Shown: piece by piece, positions 1 through 10,279 of the stretch
Layout: each line of letters starts with the position of its first letter
Numbering within the stretch: the stretch's first letter is position 1
Origin: Halodesulfovibrio sp. MK-HDV
GTDB taxonomy: Bacteria; Desulfobacterota; Desulfovibrionia; Desulfovibrionales; Desulfovibrionaceae
Direction: 5' to 3'
Length of the DNA stretch: 64,000 nucleotides
Assembly: GCF_009914765.1 (NCBI RefSeq)
Contig: NZ_WYDS01000010.1
Coordinates: forward strand, 1-64,000
Program-made: the position numbers and the translations under genes
Notes under the pieces: generated by a model
What the model was told of the DNA's origin: nothing
Seen by the model: only the letters and a program-made list of their open reading frames with translations
Database searches by the model: none

Positions 1-1113
1 TTAATTCACAAATTGCTGGCGAAGTTAAAGATTTTGTTGCAGGCAGACCATATTCCGCCAAAACAAGCTCGTCGCATGGATCGTTTCGTACAGTTTGCTG
101 TAGCATGTGCACAACAGCTCATGACAAACTCTGAATACGAAATCACAGACGAAAATGCTAAACGCGTTGGTGTTATGCTCGGCGTTGGTCTTGGTGGTCT
201 TAACACCATCGAAACCTTCCACAGCAAACTCACAAGCGCAGGCCCAAACAAGATCAGCCCATTCTGGATTCCAATGCTGATCTCTAACATGGCACCGGGA
301 CAGGTATCCATTTTCACTGGCGCAAAAGGTGCAAACCTTGTATTCACCAGTGCTTGTGCATCCGGTACCCACGCAATCGGCCATGCATTTGAAGATATTA
401 GATCCGGACGCTGTGATGCTGTAATCACAGGTGGTACAGAATCCACTATCACCCCTATGGGTGTATCCGGCTTTACCGCGCTTAAAGCACTTTGCAGCAA
501 CCGTAACGATGAACCGACTAACGCTTCCCGTCCATTCGACAAGGAACGCTCTGGATTCATCGTCGGCGAAGGCGCAGGCCTTCTCTTGCTGGAATCATAC
601 GATTCTGCAAAAGCTCGCGGTGCAAAAATTTACGCAGAAGTTGTGGGCTTCGGTTCTACTAGTGATGCATTCCATATGACTGCACCACGTGAAGATTCCG
701 AAGGAATGGCTCAGTCAATGATCGACGCTATTGAAGAAGCTGGTATCACGACTGACGCTGTGGACTGCATCAACGCACACGGAACCTCTACTTATCTTAA
801 CGATAAAGCAGAGACCGGAGCGATGAAAAAAGTCTTTGGAGACCATGCGTACAAGCTGCGTATCTCTGCGAACAAGTCTCAGACTGGACACCTTTTAGGT
901 GCTGCTGGTGGCATGGAAGGAGTCTTCTCCTGCCTGACACTCGATAAAGGACTTGTTCCAGGAACAGCTAACCAAGTATCTCCTGACCCTGAATGCGATC
1001 TGAATTACATGGGGAATGGTTCAGAGAAGTATCAAGCTGAGTACGTACTCAGCAACAACTTCGGCTTTGGCGGCACTAACGCAAGTGTGCTGTTCAAGCG
1101 TTTCGACGGGTAA
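1..1113 (+). CDS. fabF: Beta-ketoacyl-ACP synthase II (5'-truncated by window)
   Basis: Condensing enzyme of type II fatty acid synthesis: it joins malonyl-ACP to a growing acyl-ACP in the cytoplasm. The frame is open to base 1, so roughly the first 40 residues of the usual ~413 lie outside the window. The thiolase-fold catalytic triad is visible: Cys in the TSACASGTHAIG segment, His in NAHGTST and His in SQTGHLLGAAGG. The C-terminus NNFGFGGTNAS is also typical. A strong terminator follows directly, so fabF probably ends an upstream fab/acp operon. FabB is the only close alternative; the length and motifs fit FabF better. Confidence 0.95.
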   Translation, partial: LIHKLLAKLKILLQADHIPPKQARRMDRFVQFAVACAQQLMTNSEYEITDENAKRVGVMLGVGLGGLNTIETFHSKLTSAGPNKISPFWIPMLISNMAPGQVSIFTGAKGANLVFTSACASGTHAIGHAFEDIRSGRCDAVITGGTESTITPMGVSGFTALKALCSNRNDEPTNASRPFDKERSGFIVGEGAGLLLLESYDSAKARGAKIYAEVVGFGSTSDAFHMTAPREDSEGMAQSMIDAIEEAGITTDAVDCINAHGTSTYLNDKAETGAMKKVFGDHAYKLRISANKSQTGHLLGAAGGMEGVFSCLTLDKGLVPGTANQVSPDPECDLNYMGNGSEKYQAEYVLSNNFGFGGTNASVLFKRFDG

Positions 1114-1119
1114 ATGTGT

Positions 1120-1155
1120 GGGCGTATGCAGCTTGTAGCTGTGTACGCCCTTTTT
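1120..1155 (+). terminator. Rho-independent terminator of fabF
   Basis: A 14-bp stem, with two G-U pairs, starts GGGCGTA and closes with TACGCCC around a 3-nt loop. It is followed by TTTTTCTT. It separates fabF from glyA. Confidence 0.85.
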
Positions 1156-1187
1156 CTTCCTCATTTAAATAGTAAGGGGCATCACTC

Positions 1188-2426
1188 ATGGATGAAGTCT
1201 TTATCCAAGATCCCGAAGTAGGCCGTTCCATTTTTCAAGAGATCGATCGTCAGACCGGTGGTCTTGAATTAATCGCATCAGAAAACTTTGTATCAACAGC
1301 AGTACGCCAGGCTCAGGGTTCCGTACTTACTCATAAGTACGCTGAAGGCTACCCGGGCAAACGTTACTATGGTGGTTGTGAGTACGTAGACGTAACCGAA
1401 ACCATCGCTATTGAACGTGCAAAAGAAATCTTTGGTGCAGAATATGTTAACGTGCAGCCGCATTCCGGCAGCCAGGCTAACATGGCAGCTTACTATGCCA
1501 TCGCCAACGCAGGCGATACTGTACTCGGTATGGATCTCTCTCACGGGGGACATCTTACCCACGGCAGTCCTGTCAACTTCTCCGGTAAGTTCTTTGACGT
1601 TAAAGCTTACGGTGTAAATCGTGAAACTGGTCGTATTGATTACGATAACGTTCTCGAGCTTGCAAAAGAACACAAACCAGCGGTAATCATCGCCGGTGCG
1701 AGTGCATACCCTAGAGAGATTGATTTCGCTAAGTTCCGTGCGATTGCAGATGAAGTAGGTGCTAAACTTTTTGTGGATATGGCTCACATTGCAGGCTTAG
1801 TTGCAGCTGGCTTGCATAACTCTCCAATTCCACATGCGCACGTAACTACTACTACCACCCACAAAACCCTGCGTGGTCCACGCGGCGGTATGATCCTTTC
1901 CACTGAAGATATGGGCAAGAAATTGAACAGCCAGATCTTCCCTGGAATTCAGGGTGGCCCACTCATGCACGTTATTGCTGCTAAAGCTGTTGCTTTTGGC
2001 GAAGCATTACGTCCTGAGTACAAGGTTTATCAGAAGCAGGTTGTTGCTAACGCTGCAACTCTTGGTCAGTCTCTTCTTGATGAAGGTTTTGATCTGGTTT
2101 CCGGCGGTACAGACAACCACCTCCTTCTCATCGACCTCACCAACAAAGACATTACCGGTAAAGATGCGCAGCTTGCTCTTGATAAAGCTGGCATTACTAC
2201 CAACAAAAACACTGTTCCTTTTGAAACCCGCAGCCCGTTCGTAACTTCCGGTATCCGTATTGGTACACCGGCGCTTACCAGCCGCGGTATGAAAGAAGCA
2301 GACATGCAGCGAGTAGGTGCATGGATGGTTGATGCGCTTAAGCACATCGACGACGATGCATACCTTGCTGAGATTCATAAGCAGGTTACGGCGTTTACGC
2401 GTCAATTCCCGCTTTTTGCTTGGTAA
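1188..2426 (+). CDS. glyA: Serine hydroxymethyltransferase
   Basis: PLP enzyme converting serine and tetrahydrofolate to glycine and 5,10-methylene-THF, the main cytoplasmic source of one-carbon units. The 412-residue length is normal for the family. The PLP-binding lysine is K226 in [14 protein letters not shown], and the N-terminal [10 protein letters not shown] and [13 protein letters not shown] signatures are present. ATG 1188 is preceded by a purine-rich AGTAAGGGG. The gene stands alone between two terminators, upstream of the dCMP deaminase-riboflavin operon. Nothing unusual is seen. Confidence 0.97.
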   Translation: MDEVFIQDPEVGRSIFQEIDRQTGGLELIASENFVSTAVRQAQGSVLTHKYAEGYPGKRYYGGCEYVDVTETIAIERAKEIFGAEYVNVQPHSGSQANMAAYYAIANAGDTVLGMDLSHGGHLTHGSPVNFSGKFFDVKAYGVNRETGRIDYDNVLELAKEHKPAVIIAGASAYPREIDFAKFRAIADEVGAKLFVDMAHIAGLVAAGLHNSPIPHAHVTTTTTHKTLRGPRGGMILSTEDMGKKLNSQIFPGIQGGPLMHVIAAKAVAFGEALRPEYKVYQKQVVANAATLGQSLLDEGFDLVSGGTDNHLLLIDLTNKDITGKDAQLALDKAGITTNKNTVPFETRSPFVTSGIRIGTPALTSRGMKEADMQRVGAWMVDALKHIDDDAYLAEIHKQVTAFTRQFPLFAW

Positions 2427-2434
2427 AAGCACGG

Positions 2435-2466
2435 GGCCGGGGATAACATCCCCGGCCTTTTTTTTA
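2435..2466 (+). terminator. Rho-independent terminator of glyA
   Basis: Perfect 10-bp stem GGCCGGGGAT/ATCCCCGGCC with an AAC loop, followed by eight T. Confidence 0.92.
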
Positions 2467-2528
2467 TCCAAATTTCAGACTTGTAAGCTTTTATACTTTG
2501 GGCGTATTTCTAAATTCTATATGGTGCC

Positions 2529-2557
2529 TTGACTGCGGCATGTCACACACATATCCT
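2529..2557 (+). promoter_or_regulatory. Sigma-70-like promoter of the dCMP deaminase-riboflavin operon
   Basis: TTGACT (2529-2534), a 17-nt spacer and TATCCT (2552-2557) lie 69 nt before the first ATG of the operon, in the only sizeable gap after the glyA terminator. No FMN riboswitch motif was found between here and ribD. Confidence 0.55.
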
Positions 2558-2625
2558 ATATGTTCCTAAAAATTTTTTGTTAAATACCATTACATTAGAA
2601 ACACCACCGGTTGGAGTTAATATCA

Positions 2626-3102
2626 ATGCAACAGAGACTTCCTTGGCCTCAATATTTTATGGATATCACCTATATGGTTGCTGAGCGCTCCACCTGCATT
2701 CGCCGTAAAGTCGGCGCAATTGCAGTTAAAGATAAGCGCATCCTTGCAACCGGCTATAACGGTGCACCTGCTAACACATCTCATTGTCTCGATATTGGGT
2801 GTCTTCGTGAAGAACTTGGCATTCCTTCCGGTCAACGACATGAAATGTGTCGAGGTCTCCATGCAGAGCAGAATGTAATTATTCAGGCAGCTGTCCACGG
2901 AGTATCACTCGATGGAGCAGAAATTTACTGCACCACCATGCCGTGCCTCATCTGTACAAAAATGCTCCTCAACTGCGGCATCAAAGCCGTTTACTATGTT
3001 GAGGGATACAATGATGAACTTGCCGCAGGTATGGTAAAAGAAGCCGGTGTGCCATTCATTAAAATTGACCACGTAGTTCGAGGCGTCAATGCAGCATCCT
3101 AA
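2626..3102 (+). CDS. Deoxycytidylate (dCMP) deaminase family protein
   Basis: Zinc deaminase that probably converts dCMP to dUMP for dTTP synthesis (ComEB/dCMP deaminase family). The 158-residue protein has the zinc site H79-A-E81 (general base Glu) and P-C107-L-I-C110. I start at ATG 2626 because GGAG (2613-2616) sits 9 nt upstream; an in-frame TTG at 2611 lies inside that Shine-Dalgarno and is rejected. The 3' end overlaps ribD by 14 nt, so the two are translationally coupled. ComEB-like deaminases can also have looser specificity. Confidence 0.88.
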   Translation: MQQRLPWPQYFMDITYMVAERSTCIRRKVGAIAVKDKRILATGYNGAPANTSHCLDIGCLREELGIPSGQRHEMCRGLHAEQNVIIQAAVHGVSLDGAEIYCTTMPCLICTKMLLNCGIKAVYYVEGYNDELAAGMVKEAGVPFIKIDHVVRGVNAAS

Positions 3103-4204
3103 CGCCCATTTTATGCGTCGGGCAATTGCCCTTGCAGAAAACGGACGCGGCGCAGCAGCACCTAACCCGACGGTAGGTGCTGTGTTGGTTCAGCACGGAC
3201 AAATTGTTGCTGAAGGGTACCATACTGCTTGTGGACAACCACATGCAGAAATTGAATGCCTCAGGGACGCTGTAGAAAAAGGCATTTCTCCCCAAAACTG
3301 CTCAATGTACGTAACGCTTGAACCGTGTAACCACTACGGTAAAACACCACCTTGCTCTAAAGCCATTTTAGAAGCCGGTATTAAGCGTGTTGTTATCGGA
3401 CTTCTGGATCCGAATCCGAAAGCTAAAGGTGGTGCAGAGTTCTTACGCGAAAACGGGGTTTATGTTGAAACCGGAATGCTGGAAGAAGAATGCCGCGAAC
3501 TCGTGTCAGACTTCCTCACATGGGTTCAGACCCCCTTCCCGTTTACTACATTGAAACTCGCTTCAACATTAGACGGCAAAATTGCCACCCGCACGGGACA
3601 CTCCCAGTGGATAAGTGGTGAAGAATCTCGCAAACGAGTTCATGAGCTAAGAAAAAAAGTTGATGCAGTAATCGTGGGCGGAGGAACCTTCTACGCAGAC
3701 AATCCTCAGCTGACCTGTCGTCTTGAAGGCGTTGAGCAACAGCCGTTCGCAGTAATAGTCACGAAGCGTCTGCCCGAAAACCCTGCGCAATTCACCCTTC
3801 TGCAAGATCGCCCAGAGCAAGTTATTTTCTGGACAAACGAAAAATCAGCCTTATCTGAAGCAGCAAGCAAGTTGCAATCGTTAGGCTGTTCTGTGAAAGG
3901 TTTACCCGAACAAGACGGCAAACTCGACCTTGCTGCGGGGCTCGCTTGGCTGCGTCAGGAAAAAAACTGCCACTACACCCTTTGCGAAGGCGGGGGAAAA
4001 TTGGCATTATCGCTTCTTGAGAACAATCTCGTAAACGAATTTCAGTTGCATATGGCTCCAAAAATTGTCGGAGATCACAGCGCACCCGATATATTTTCTG
4101 GTAGAACCATAGCAACCATGGATGAAGCGCTCCGCTTACGAATTATAAATACGGAACTTAGCGGCGAAGATGTTATACTGACATTACGCCGACAGGAAAT
4201 TTAG
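3089..4204 (+). CDS. ribD: Bifunctional pyrimidine deaminase/reductase of riboflavin synthesis
   Basis: Catalyses the second and third steps of riboflavin synthesis, deaminating then reducing the GTP-derived pyrimidine. The N-terminal deaminase has H52-A-E54 and C80/C89 ([11 protein letters not shown]). The C-terminal reductase starts near residue 150 ([13 protein letters not shown], then [11 protein letters not shown]). The 371-residue length is typical. The start overlaps the dCMP deaminase gene, with GAGGCG just upstream. The stop is one nucleotide from the ribE start, so ribD and ribE form a tight operon. Confidence 0.96.
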   Translation: MQHPNAHFMRRAIALAENGRGAAAPNPTVGAVLVQHGQIVAEGYHTACGQPHAEIECLRDAVEKGISPQNCSMYVTLEPCNHYGKTPPCSKAILEAGIKRVVIGLLDPNPKAKGGAEFLRENGVYVETGMLEEECRELVSDFLTWVQTPFPFTTLKLASTLDGKIATRTGHSQWISGEESRKRVHELRKKVDAVIVGGGTFYADNPQLTCRLEGVEQQPFAVIVTKRLPENPAQFTLLQDRPEQVIFWTNEKSALSEAASKLQSLGCSVKGLPEQDGKLDLAAGLAWLRQEKNCHYTLCEGGGKLALSLLENNLVNEFQLHMAPKIVGDHSAPDIFSGRTIATMDEALRLRIINTELSGEDVILTLRRQEI

Positions 4205-4205
4205 T

Positions 4206-4868
4206 ATGTTCACAGGAATCATTCTTGGACAGGGCGAAATCCGTTCTATTCAGAATATGGGCAAGGAAACTCGCCTTACAATCAAGCCACGCTGCACATT
4301 AACCGACTTTGTACTCGGTGAATCTATAGCGACAAACGGCGTGTGTCTGACCGTTGAAGATTTCGGTGCGGACTGGTTCACTGTTTATGCATCCGCAGAA
4401 ACAATGGGGCTTACCAACCTTGGTAAACTCAAAACCGGTAGCAATGTTAACCTTGAACGCGCTCTTGCAATGGGGGATCGCCTTGGCGGTCACATCGTAA
4501 GTGGACACGTTGACTGTATCGGCACTGTGGATTCGGTTCGTCCGGCAGGACTTTCCAAAATCTACAGAATTTCTTTCCCGCAGGAGTTTGATACACAGGT
4601 TATCCCTAAAGGTTCAGTGACTCTGGACGGGATTAGCCTCACAGTTAATGCTTGTGGAAACAGTTTTCTGGAAGTAAACATAATCCCTGAAACTCAGAAA
4701 ATTACCACAATAGCCCAGTGGAAATCGGGTTACAGTGTTAATATAGAGACGGACGTTATTGGAAAATACGTTCAGCGTATGCTTGGTGCATGGCAGCCCA
4801 ATGCAACGCAGGAGAAATCTGCTCCCAGCTCTATTACTGAAGAGTTTCTCAGAAAGAATGGATTCTAA
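4206..4868 (+). CDS. ribE: Riboflavin synthase alpha chain
   Basis: Dismutates two 6,7-dimethyl-8-ribityllumazine molecules to riboflavin. It begins with the family-typical MFTGII and contains the two duplicated lumazine-binding barrels (about residues 1-90 and 95-190), including SIATNGVCLTV and GSVTLDGISLTVN. The 220-residue length is normal. It starts 1 nt after the ribD stop. Confidence 0.96.
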   Translation: MFTGIILGQGEIRSIQNMGKETRLTIKPRCTLTDFVLGESIATNGVCLTVEDFGADWFTVYASAETMGLTNLGKLKTGSNVNLERALAMGDRLGGHIVSGHVDCIGTVDSVRPAGLSKIYRISFPQEFDTQVIPKGSVTLDGISLTVNACGNSFLEVNIIPETQKITTIAQWKSGYSVNIETDVIGKYVQRMLGAWQPNATQEKSAPSSITEEFLRKNGF

Positions 4869-4932
4869 TTTTTGCATTCATTAATCTGCTTCGTGGGACA
4901 TGCAGTTTAAGAAAATACAACGAGGTGCGCCA

Positions 4933-6138
4933 ATGCCAATGTGTACGGCCGAAGAGGCCATTGAAGAGATTAAAAAAGGTCGGATGGTTATTCTCGTAGA
5001 TGACGAGGACCGCGAGAACGAAGGTGATCTTACTATTGCTGCTGAGCATGTAACACCTGAAGTTATTAACTTTATGGCAACGCACGGTCGCGGACTTATT
5101 TGTCTCGCACTCGCACCGGAATGGGTAGACAAACTCAATTTGCCTATGATGACCCAGCGCAACGGTTCCAAATTCGGCACCAACTTTACAGTTTCTATTG
5201 AAGCTCGTACTGGCGTAACAACCGGCATCTCTGCTAAAGACCGCGCAACTACTATTCTTGCAGCTATTGAAGACGACGTACAACCGGATGACATTGTCAC
5301 CCCGGGTCATATTTTCCCATTGCGTGCCCAGAGAGGCGGCGTACTCGTTCGTGCAGGTCAGACAGAAGGTTCTGTAGATCTCGCGAAACTTGGCGGCCTT
5401 AAAGGTGCAGCAGTTATTTGCGAAATCATGAAAGACGACGGTGAAATGGCACGTATGCCTGATCTCGTTGAATTTGCTGAAAAGCATGACATGAAAATCG
5501 CAACCATTCGCGATCTTATCCGCTACCGCATGCGCCCTGACGAACTTTCCGTCACACGCGTAGCTGAAGCAGAAATGCCGACCAAGTACGGTGAATTTAA
5601 AGTCATCGCATACGAAAATGAACTCGAGCCGGAAACTCATATTGCCCTTGTAAAAGGTCCTATTGATTCCAGCAAACCAGTACTTGTGCGCGTTCACAGC
5701 GAATGCCTCACTGGTGACGTGCTCGGCTCCATGCGTTGTGATTGTGGCGACCAGCTTGCAAATGCAATGTGTAAAATTCAGGCAGAAGATCAGGGCATCA
5801 TCCTGTACATGCGTCAAGAAGGACGCGGTATCGGTCTTGCCAACAAAATTAAAGCGTACAACCTTCAGGATCAGGGCTACGACACCGTAGAAGCAAACGA
5901 AAAACTCGGCTTTAAAGCTGACCTTCGTGACTACGGCATCGGCGCACAGATGCTGGTAGACCTTGGCGTACGCCAGATGCGTATGATGACCAACAACCCT
6001 AAAAAAATTGTAGGCATCGAAGGCTACGGAATTGAAGTAGTTGAACGCGTTCCTATTGAAATGAACGCCTGCGAATTCAATGTAGATTATCTGCGCACTA
6101 AAAAAAGAAAAAATGGGACACATGCTCGAACATCTTAA
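4933..6138 (+). CDS. ribBA: Bifunctional DHBP synthase / GTP cyclohydrolase II
   Basis: Supplies both precursors of the lumazine ring. The N-terminal RibB domain makes dihydroxybutanone phosphate from ribulose 5-phosphate (acidic motif [10 protein letters not shown]). The C-terminal RibA domain opens GTP, with the zinc cysteines in [20 protein letters not shown] and the RQEGRGIGL motif. I favour ATG 4933 ([10 protein letters not shown]) because GAGGTG lies 5 nt upstream; ATG 4939 is also possible, and ATG 4900 would add 11 atypical residues. This gives 401 residues. A GC-rich hairpin follows before ribH. Confidence 0.93.
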   Translation: MPMCTAEEAIEEIKKGRMVILVDDEDRENEGDLTIAAEHVTPEVINFMATHGRGLICLALAPEWVDKLNLPMMTQRNGSKFGTNFTVSIEARTGVTTGISAKDRATTILAAIEDDVQPDDIVTPGHIFPLRAQRGGVLVRAGQTEGSVDLAKLGGLKGAAVICEIMKDDGEMARMPDLVEFAEKHDMKIATIRDLIRYRMRPDELSVTRVAEAEMPTKYGEFKVIAYENELEPETHIALVKGPIDSSKPVLVRVHSECLTGDVLGSMRCDCGDQLANAMCKIQAEDQGIILYMRQEGRGIGLANKIKAYNLQDQGYDTVEANEKLGFKADLRDYGIGAQMLVDLGVRQMRMMTNNPKKIVGIEGYGIEVVERVPIEMNACEFNVDYLRTKKRKNGTHARTS

Positions 6139-6176
6139 CGATTCTGAGTAGTTACCATTATTTGAATTAACAATAC

Positions 6177-6224
6177 GCTCCCTAGCCCTAAAAATAGTTC
6201 TTTTCAGGGCTAGGGAGCTTGTTC
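6177..6224 (+). terminator. Long hairpin between ribBA and ribH
   Basis: Perfect 13-bp stem GCTCCCTAGCCCT/AGGGCTAGGGAGC with a 16-nt A/T-rich loop, followed only by TTGTTCTAT. It is probably a terminator, or a leaky one that lowers flow into ribH-nusB. Confidence 0.6.
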
Positions 6225-6286
6225 TATACTTACCGACCCGCTTTTGCTGCTGGAGTAAAAGTCGGTCTCAAGAAGGAGATTATACT

Positions 6287-6757
6287 ATGCATCATATCAA
6301 AACTATCGAAGGTCAGTTCGACGCTAAAGGTCTTAAAATTGCAATCATTGCAACACGTTTCAACGATTTCGTTGTTGATCGTCTTGTCGGTGGCGCAGTA
6401 GATTACTTAGCTCGCAACGGCGGTAGCCGCGAAGACATGACTATTGTTAAACTTCCTGGCGCATTTGAAATGCCAATCGCTGCTAAAAAACTGGCTGCTA
6501 GTGGTAAATATGACGGCATCGTAGCACTTGGCGCGGTTATTCGCGGCGCTACTCCTCACTTTGATTTTGTATGTAATGAATGTGCGAAGGGTCTTGCTCA
6601 AGTTAGCCTTGATTCCGACACTCCTGTTGGTTTCGGCCTGCTCACTTGTGATTCCCTCGAACAAGCAATCGAACGCGCTGGCTCCAAAGGCGGCAACAAA
6701 GGCGTTGAAGCCGCATCCGCCATGCTTGAAACATACCGTGTTCTGGAGCAATTGTAA
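6287..6757 (+). CDS. ribH: 6,7-dimethyl-8-ribityllumazine synthase
   Basis: Condenses the RibD-pathway pyrimidine with dihydroxybutanone phosphate to give the substrate of RibE; the family forms icosahedral shells. The 156-residue protein has the usual motifs: [13 protein letters not shown] near the N-terminus, [10 protein letters not shown] and [19 protein letters not shown] 6287 has a strong AAGGAGAT eight bases upstream. nusB follows after 3 nt. Confidence 0.96.
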   Translation: MHHIKTIEGQFDAKGLKIAIIATRFNDFVVDRLVGGAVDYLARNGGSREDMTIVKLPGAFEMPIAAKKLAASGKYDGIVALGAVIRGATPHFDFVCNECAKGLAQVSLDSDTPVGFGLLTCDSLEQAIERAGSKGGNKGVEAASAMLETYRVLEQL

Positions 6758-6760
6758 TAT

Positions 6761-7229
6761 ATGGCTAATAAACCAAAAAAAAACACCTCGCAAGTTGGCT
6801 CGTTCACAGGCATTTCAGTTTCTGTACGGCTTGAATTTTTCTCCTGCTATGACCATCGAGTCCTTGCAGGAAGCGTACATGATCTCGCCTGACAATGCCG
6901 ACAAGCCAGATGCTCAGTGTCAGCCGGAAGGCTTCACTTGGGAGCTTATCGAAGGCGTGTGGAGTAACTACCGCGCTCTCGACGAAGTGGTCGCTCAGTT
7001 CTCCCGCCACTGGAAAGTGGAACGTATCGGTAAAATTGAAATCACCCTGCTCCGCCTTGCAATTTTTGAAATGCTCTACCGCGAAGACATTCCACCTAAA
7101 GTTGCAATCAACGAAGCTATCGAACTTGCAAAACAGTTTGGTGACGACCGTTCCCGTCCTTTTGTTAACGGTCTCCTAGACGCTGCTGCAAAAGCTCTGG
7201 ATGATGGCACACTGGAACTTAAGTACTAA
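6761..7229 (+). CDS. nusB: Transcription antitermination protein NusB, apparent +1 frameshift near start
   Basis: RNA-binding NusB assists rRNA antitermination with NusE/S10. The body is intact: RSQAFQFLYGL at the start, then FVNGLLDA near the C-terminus. The natural ATG at 6761, 3 nt after ribH, reads MANKPKK and then leaves the NusB frame at an A9 run (6775-6783). With eight A the reading would be MANKPKKTPRKLARSQ, a normal NusB start. Otherwise translation would need TTG 6795 (no Shine-Dalgarno seen) or slippage. The frame is open far upstream inside ribH, but that part is a shadow. Confidence 0.85.
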
Positions 7230-7360
7230 AAGTTACGATATATTAAAGACGCCTGCGCGGGCAGATTCTGCCTTGCATCCGTAAGGGGATACCCCTTGAT
7301 CACGATTCCGGCTTCTTTACCTATCGCTTTTCAGTCGCCTTCATATATAGCGTTTTTTTG

Positions 7361-7392
7361 TGCCCGGACTCCTTAAAAAAGGAGCCCGGGCA
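7361..7392. other. GC-rich hairpin downstream of nusB
   Basis: TGCCCGGACTCC pairs with GGAGCCCGGGCA (one mismatch) around an A-rich loop. A T7 run lies before it rather than after it, so it is not a textbook terminator on either strand. It may still end the ribH-nusB transcript. The surrounding gap 7230-7750 holds no credible gene. Confidence 0.45.
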
Positions 7393-7633
7393 TATCCCGT
7401 TAAAAATGACATTTTTGCGTAAAACAAAGCTCCTTCTCTTGCCGAAGAACAGGTTGTTTTGTATTGCAAGACATTAAAAATAAATATGATGTTCCAGACA
7501 GTTCAAATTGCTCGTAATGAGCAGATACTTTCTGTGTAACTACGTACATTTTATAAAGAATCAAAAAACTGTTGTTTACATACGTATGGTCATCCCCACT
7601 GCGACTCGCACAGGAACCTTTCGTAGGCGCGGT

Positions 7634-7684
7634 CAAGGGGGCGTCCCCCTTGCGGGTGAAGGGCAGAGCCCTCCCGCCGGAGGC
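7634..7684. repeat. REP-like intergenic palindromic element, copy 1
   Basis: Two adjacent hairpins, CAAGGGGG/CCCCCTTG (7634-7652) and AGGGC/GCCCT (7660-7672), are followed by CCGCCGGAGGC (7674-7684) and then ATCTCTCC. The 11-mer recurs inverted at 10280-10290. I associate this GCCTCCGGCGG signature with Desulfovibrio intergenic repeats. Confidence 0.5.
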
Positions 7685-7750
7685 ATCTCTCCATGACTCT
7701 TTTTTACAACAGACCTTTTTAATGAGCGAAAGATTAAAGGAACTGTCGGA

Positions 7751-10240
7751 ATGAAATACGATCCGCAAGCCATAGAAACTAAGTGGCAGCAAACTTGGGC
7801 TACCAACGGCGATTTCCACACCGATCATACTTCGGACAAACCTAAACACTATGTGTTGGAAATGTTCCCGTACCCTTCCGGCAACATCCACATGGGTCAT
7901 GTTCGTAACTACTCCCTCGGTGATGTTGTAGCACGTTTCATGCGTATGAAAGGCAAAAACGTAATGCACCCTATGGGCTGGGATGCTTTCGGTCTTCCTG
8001 CAGAAAACGCAGCTATCAAAAACAACATCCACCCTGCAAAGTGGACTCACTCCAACATCGACAACATGCGTACCCAGCTTTCACGCCTTGGTTACTCATT
8101 CGACTGGCGCCGTGAGCTTGCTACCTGCGACAAAGAATACTACCGCTGGGAACAAGTATTCTTCCTCAAATTTCTTGAAAAAGGTCTGCTCTACCGTAAG
8201 CGTCAGGCTCAGAACTGGTGTCCTACTTGTAACACCGTTCTTGCTAACGAACAGGTAGAAGACGGCCTTTGCTGGCGTTGTGACACTGTTGTTGAACAGC
8301 GTGACCTCGCACAGTGGTTCCTTAGAATTACTGACTACGCCGAAGAACTGCTTGCCGACCTTGAAAAGCTTAAAGGCGGCTGGCCTGATCGCGTTATTTC
8401 CATGCAGGAAAACTGGATCGGCAAATCTATCGGTGCTGAAATTACGTTCACCGTTGAAGATTCTGAAGAAACTATTCCAGTCTTCACCACCCGTCCGGAT
8501 ACCGTTTTCGGTGTTTCTTTCATGAGTCTTGCACCAGAACACCCAATGGTGGAAAAGCTCATTGAAGGTAAAGAACAGGCTGATGATGTACGAGCATTCG
8601 TAAAACGCATCACCAGCATGGATCGCATCGAACGTACCTCTGACAACCTCGAAAAAGAAGGTATCTTCACCGGCGCTTACTGCATCAACCCAGTAAACGG
8701 CGCTAAAGTTCCTGTATACGTTGCTAACTTTGTTCTCGTTGATTACGGCACAGGCGCTGTTATGGCTGTACCTGCACACGATCAGCGTGACTTTGAATTT
8801 GCTCGCAAATACGACCTTCCACTTCAGGTAGTTATTCAGCCAGAAGGTGAAGAGCTTGATCCTGCCACCATGACCGAAGCAATCTCTGCACCGGGCATGA
8901 TGGTAAACTCCGGTGAGTTCACAGGCATTACCAACGAAGAAGGTAAAGACAAGGTTGCGGTTTGGTTGCAGGAAAACAACTGCGGCGAAAAAACTATCAA
9001 CTACCGTCTGCGTGACTGGAATATCTCCCGTCAGCGTTACTGGGGTGCTCCAATCCCTGTGGTATACTGTGATGCATGTGGCATTGTTCCTGAAAAAGAA
9101 GAGAATCTTCCTATCGAACTGCCATTGAACGTACAGACTCGTGAAGATGGTCGCTCCCCGCTTCCTGACACTCCAGAGTTTGTAAACTGCACCTGCCCTA
9201 AATGTGGCCTGCCAGCACGTCGCGAAACAGACACCATGGATACTTTCGTAGAATCCTCATGGTACTTTGCACGCTACACTGACGCACAGAACCACGATGC
9301 TCCGTTTACTCCGGAAGCTCTCGAATACTGGGCACCAGTTGATCAGTACATCGGCGGTGTTGAGCACGCAATTCTTCACCTTCTCTACGCACGCTTCTTC
9401 ACAAAAGCACTGCGTGACTGCGGTTACCTGACCTTTGACGAACCATTTGCAAACCTGCTCACTCAGGGCATGGTACTTATGGATGGTTCTAAAATGTCCA
9501 AGTCTAAAGGCAACGTAGTTGACCCGACTGACATGATCGCACGTTACGGCGCAGATACTGTTCGTCTGTTCTGCCTCTTCGCAGCACCACCAGAACGTGA
9601 CTTCGAATGGTCTGAAACCGGCATTGACGGTTCTTACCGCTTCGTAAACCGCATTTGGCGTCTTATTGAAGAACTCGAAGGCGAATTGATCACTGTTGCA
9701 CCTTGTTCTTCCACTGCTGACGATTGCACAAGCAAAGAAGCAAAAGGCATTCGTCTCAAAGAGCACGAGACCGTTAAAAAAGCTGGCGATGATATCGAAC
9801 AGCGCTTCCAGTTCAACACCGCCATCTCAGCAGTTATGGAACTGGTTAACGAACTCTACCTCGCTAAAGACGCACTGAAAGGCGACGAAAAAGGCCGTAA
9901 AGTTCTTTCTTCTGCGATCAGCACCGTTATCAACCTTATGTCCCCGTTCACTCCGCACCTTTGTGAAGAAATCTGGGAACAGCTTGGACACAAGGAACGT
10001 CTCGTGCACGCTCTCTGGCCAACCTACAGCGAAGAAGCAATGGTTAAAGACGTGCTCACAGTTGTAGTACAGGTAAATGGTAAAGTTCGTGCTCGTCTCG
10101 AAGTACCTGCATCCGCAGGTAAGGACGAAGTAGAAGAACTCGCTAAAAATGATGTTAACGTTCAAAAACACGTTGAAGGAAAAACTATCCGCAAAGTGAT
10201 CGTTATTCCTGGCAAGCTTGTTAATATCGTAGCAAACTAG
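7751..10240 (+). CDS. leuS: Leucyl-tRNA synthetase
   Basis: Class I synthetase charging tRNA-Leu. The 829-residue length is usual. HIGH appears as HMGH (47-50) in PYPSGNIHMGHVRNY and KMSKS at 581-585. The CP1 editing domain lies between, with the threonine-rich FTTRPDT and a conserved VPAHDQRD. A zinc-type cluster WCPTCNTVLANEQV is also present. AAAGGAA lies about 8 nt before ATG 7751. It stands apart from nusB by a 520-nt gap containing hairpins. Confidence 0.97.
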   Translation: MKYDPQAIETKWQQTWATNGDFHTDHTSDKPKHYVLEMFPYPSGNIHMGHVRNYSLGDVVARFMRMKGKNVMHPMGWDAFGLPAENAAIKNNIHPAKWTHSNIDNMRTQLSRLGYSFDWRRELATCDKEYYRWEQVFFLKFLEKGLLYRKRQAQNWCPTCNTVLANEQVEDGLCWRCDTVVEQRDLAQWFLRITDYAEELLADLEKLKGGWPDRVISMQENWIGKSIGAEITFTVEDSEETIPVFTTRPDTVFGVSFMSLAPEHPMVEKLIEGKEQADDVRAFVKRITSMDRIERTSDNLEKEGIFTGAYCINPVNGAKVPVYVANFVLVDYGTGAVMAVPAHDQRDFEFARKYDLPLQVVIQPEGEELDPATMTEAISAPGMMVNSGEFTGITNEEGKDKVAVWLQENNCGEKTINYRLRDWNISRQRYWGAPIPVVYCDACGIVPEKEENLPIELPLNVQTREDGRSPLPDTPEFVNCTCPKCGLPARRETDTMDTFVESSWYFARYTDAQNHDAPFTPEALEYWAPVDQYIGGVEHAILHLLYARFFTKALRDCGYLTFDEPFANLLTQGMVLMDGSKMSKSKGNVVDPTDMIARYGADTVRLFCLFAAPPERDFEWSETGIDGSYRFVNRIWRLIEELEGELITVAPCSSTADDCTSKEAKGIRLKEHETVKKAGDDIEQRFQFNTAISAVMELVNELYLAKDALKGDEKGRKVLSSAISTVINLMSPFTPHLCEEIWEQLGHKERLVHALWPTYSEEAMVKDVLTVVVQVNGKVRARLEVPASAGKDEVEELAKNDVNVQKHVEGKTIRKVIVIPGKLVNIVAN

Positions 10241-10279
10241 TTTTTGATAGGATGTTTGCTTCCGGTGGGTCTTCGACGA

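Noticed and set aside
2467-2625. FMN riboswitch ahead of the riboflavin operon
   Set aside because: Searched by eye for the conserved FMN core (AGGGGRCGGGGTGAAA-like); it is absent here and before ribBA and ribH.
4849-6123. Long open frame antisense to ribBA (over 400 codons)
   Set aside because: Its Phe/Cys/His-rich composition, lack of any domain and full overlap with a well-conserved gene mark it as a codon-bias shadow.
6528-6760. Upstream extension of the nusB frame into ribH
   Set aside because: It overlaps conserved ribH in another frame and has no start signal; NusB proteins do not carry such an extension.
7508-7754. Short open frames in the nusB-leuS gap
   Set aside because: They run through the palindromic repeats, lack ribosome sites and have Arg/Gly/Pro composition typical of GC-rich repeats.
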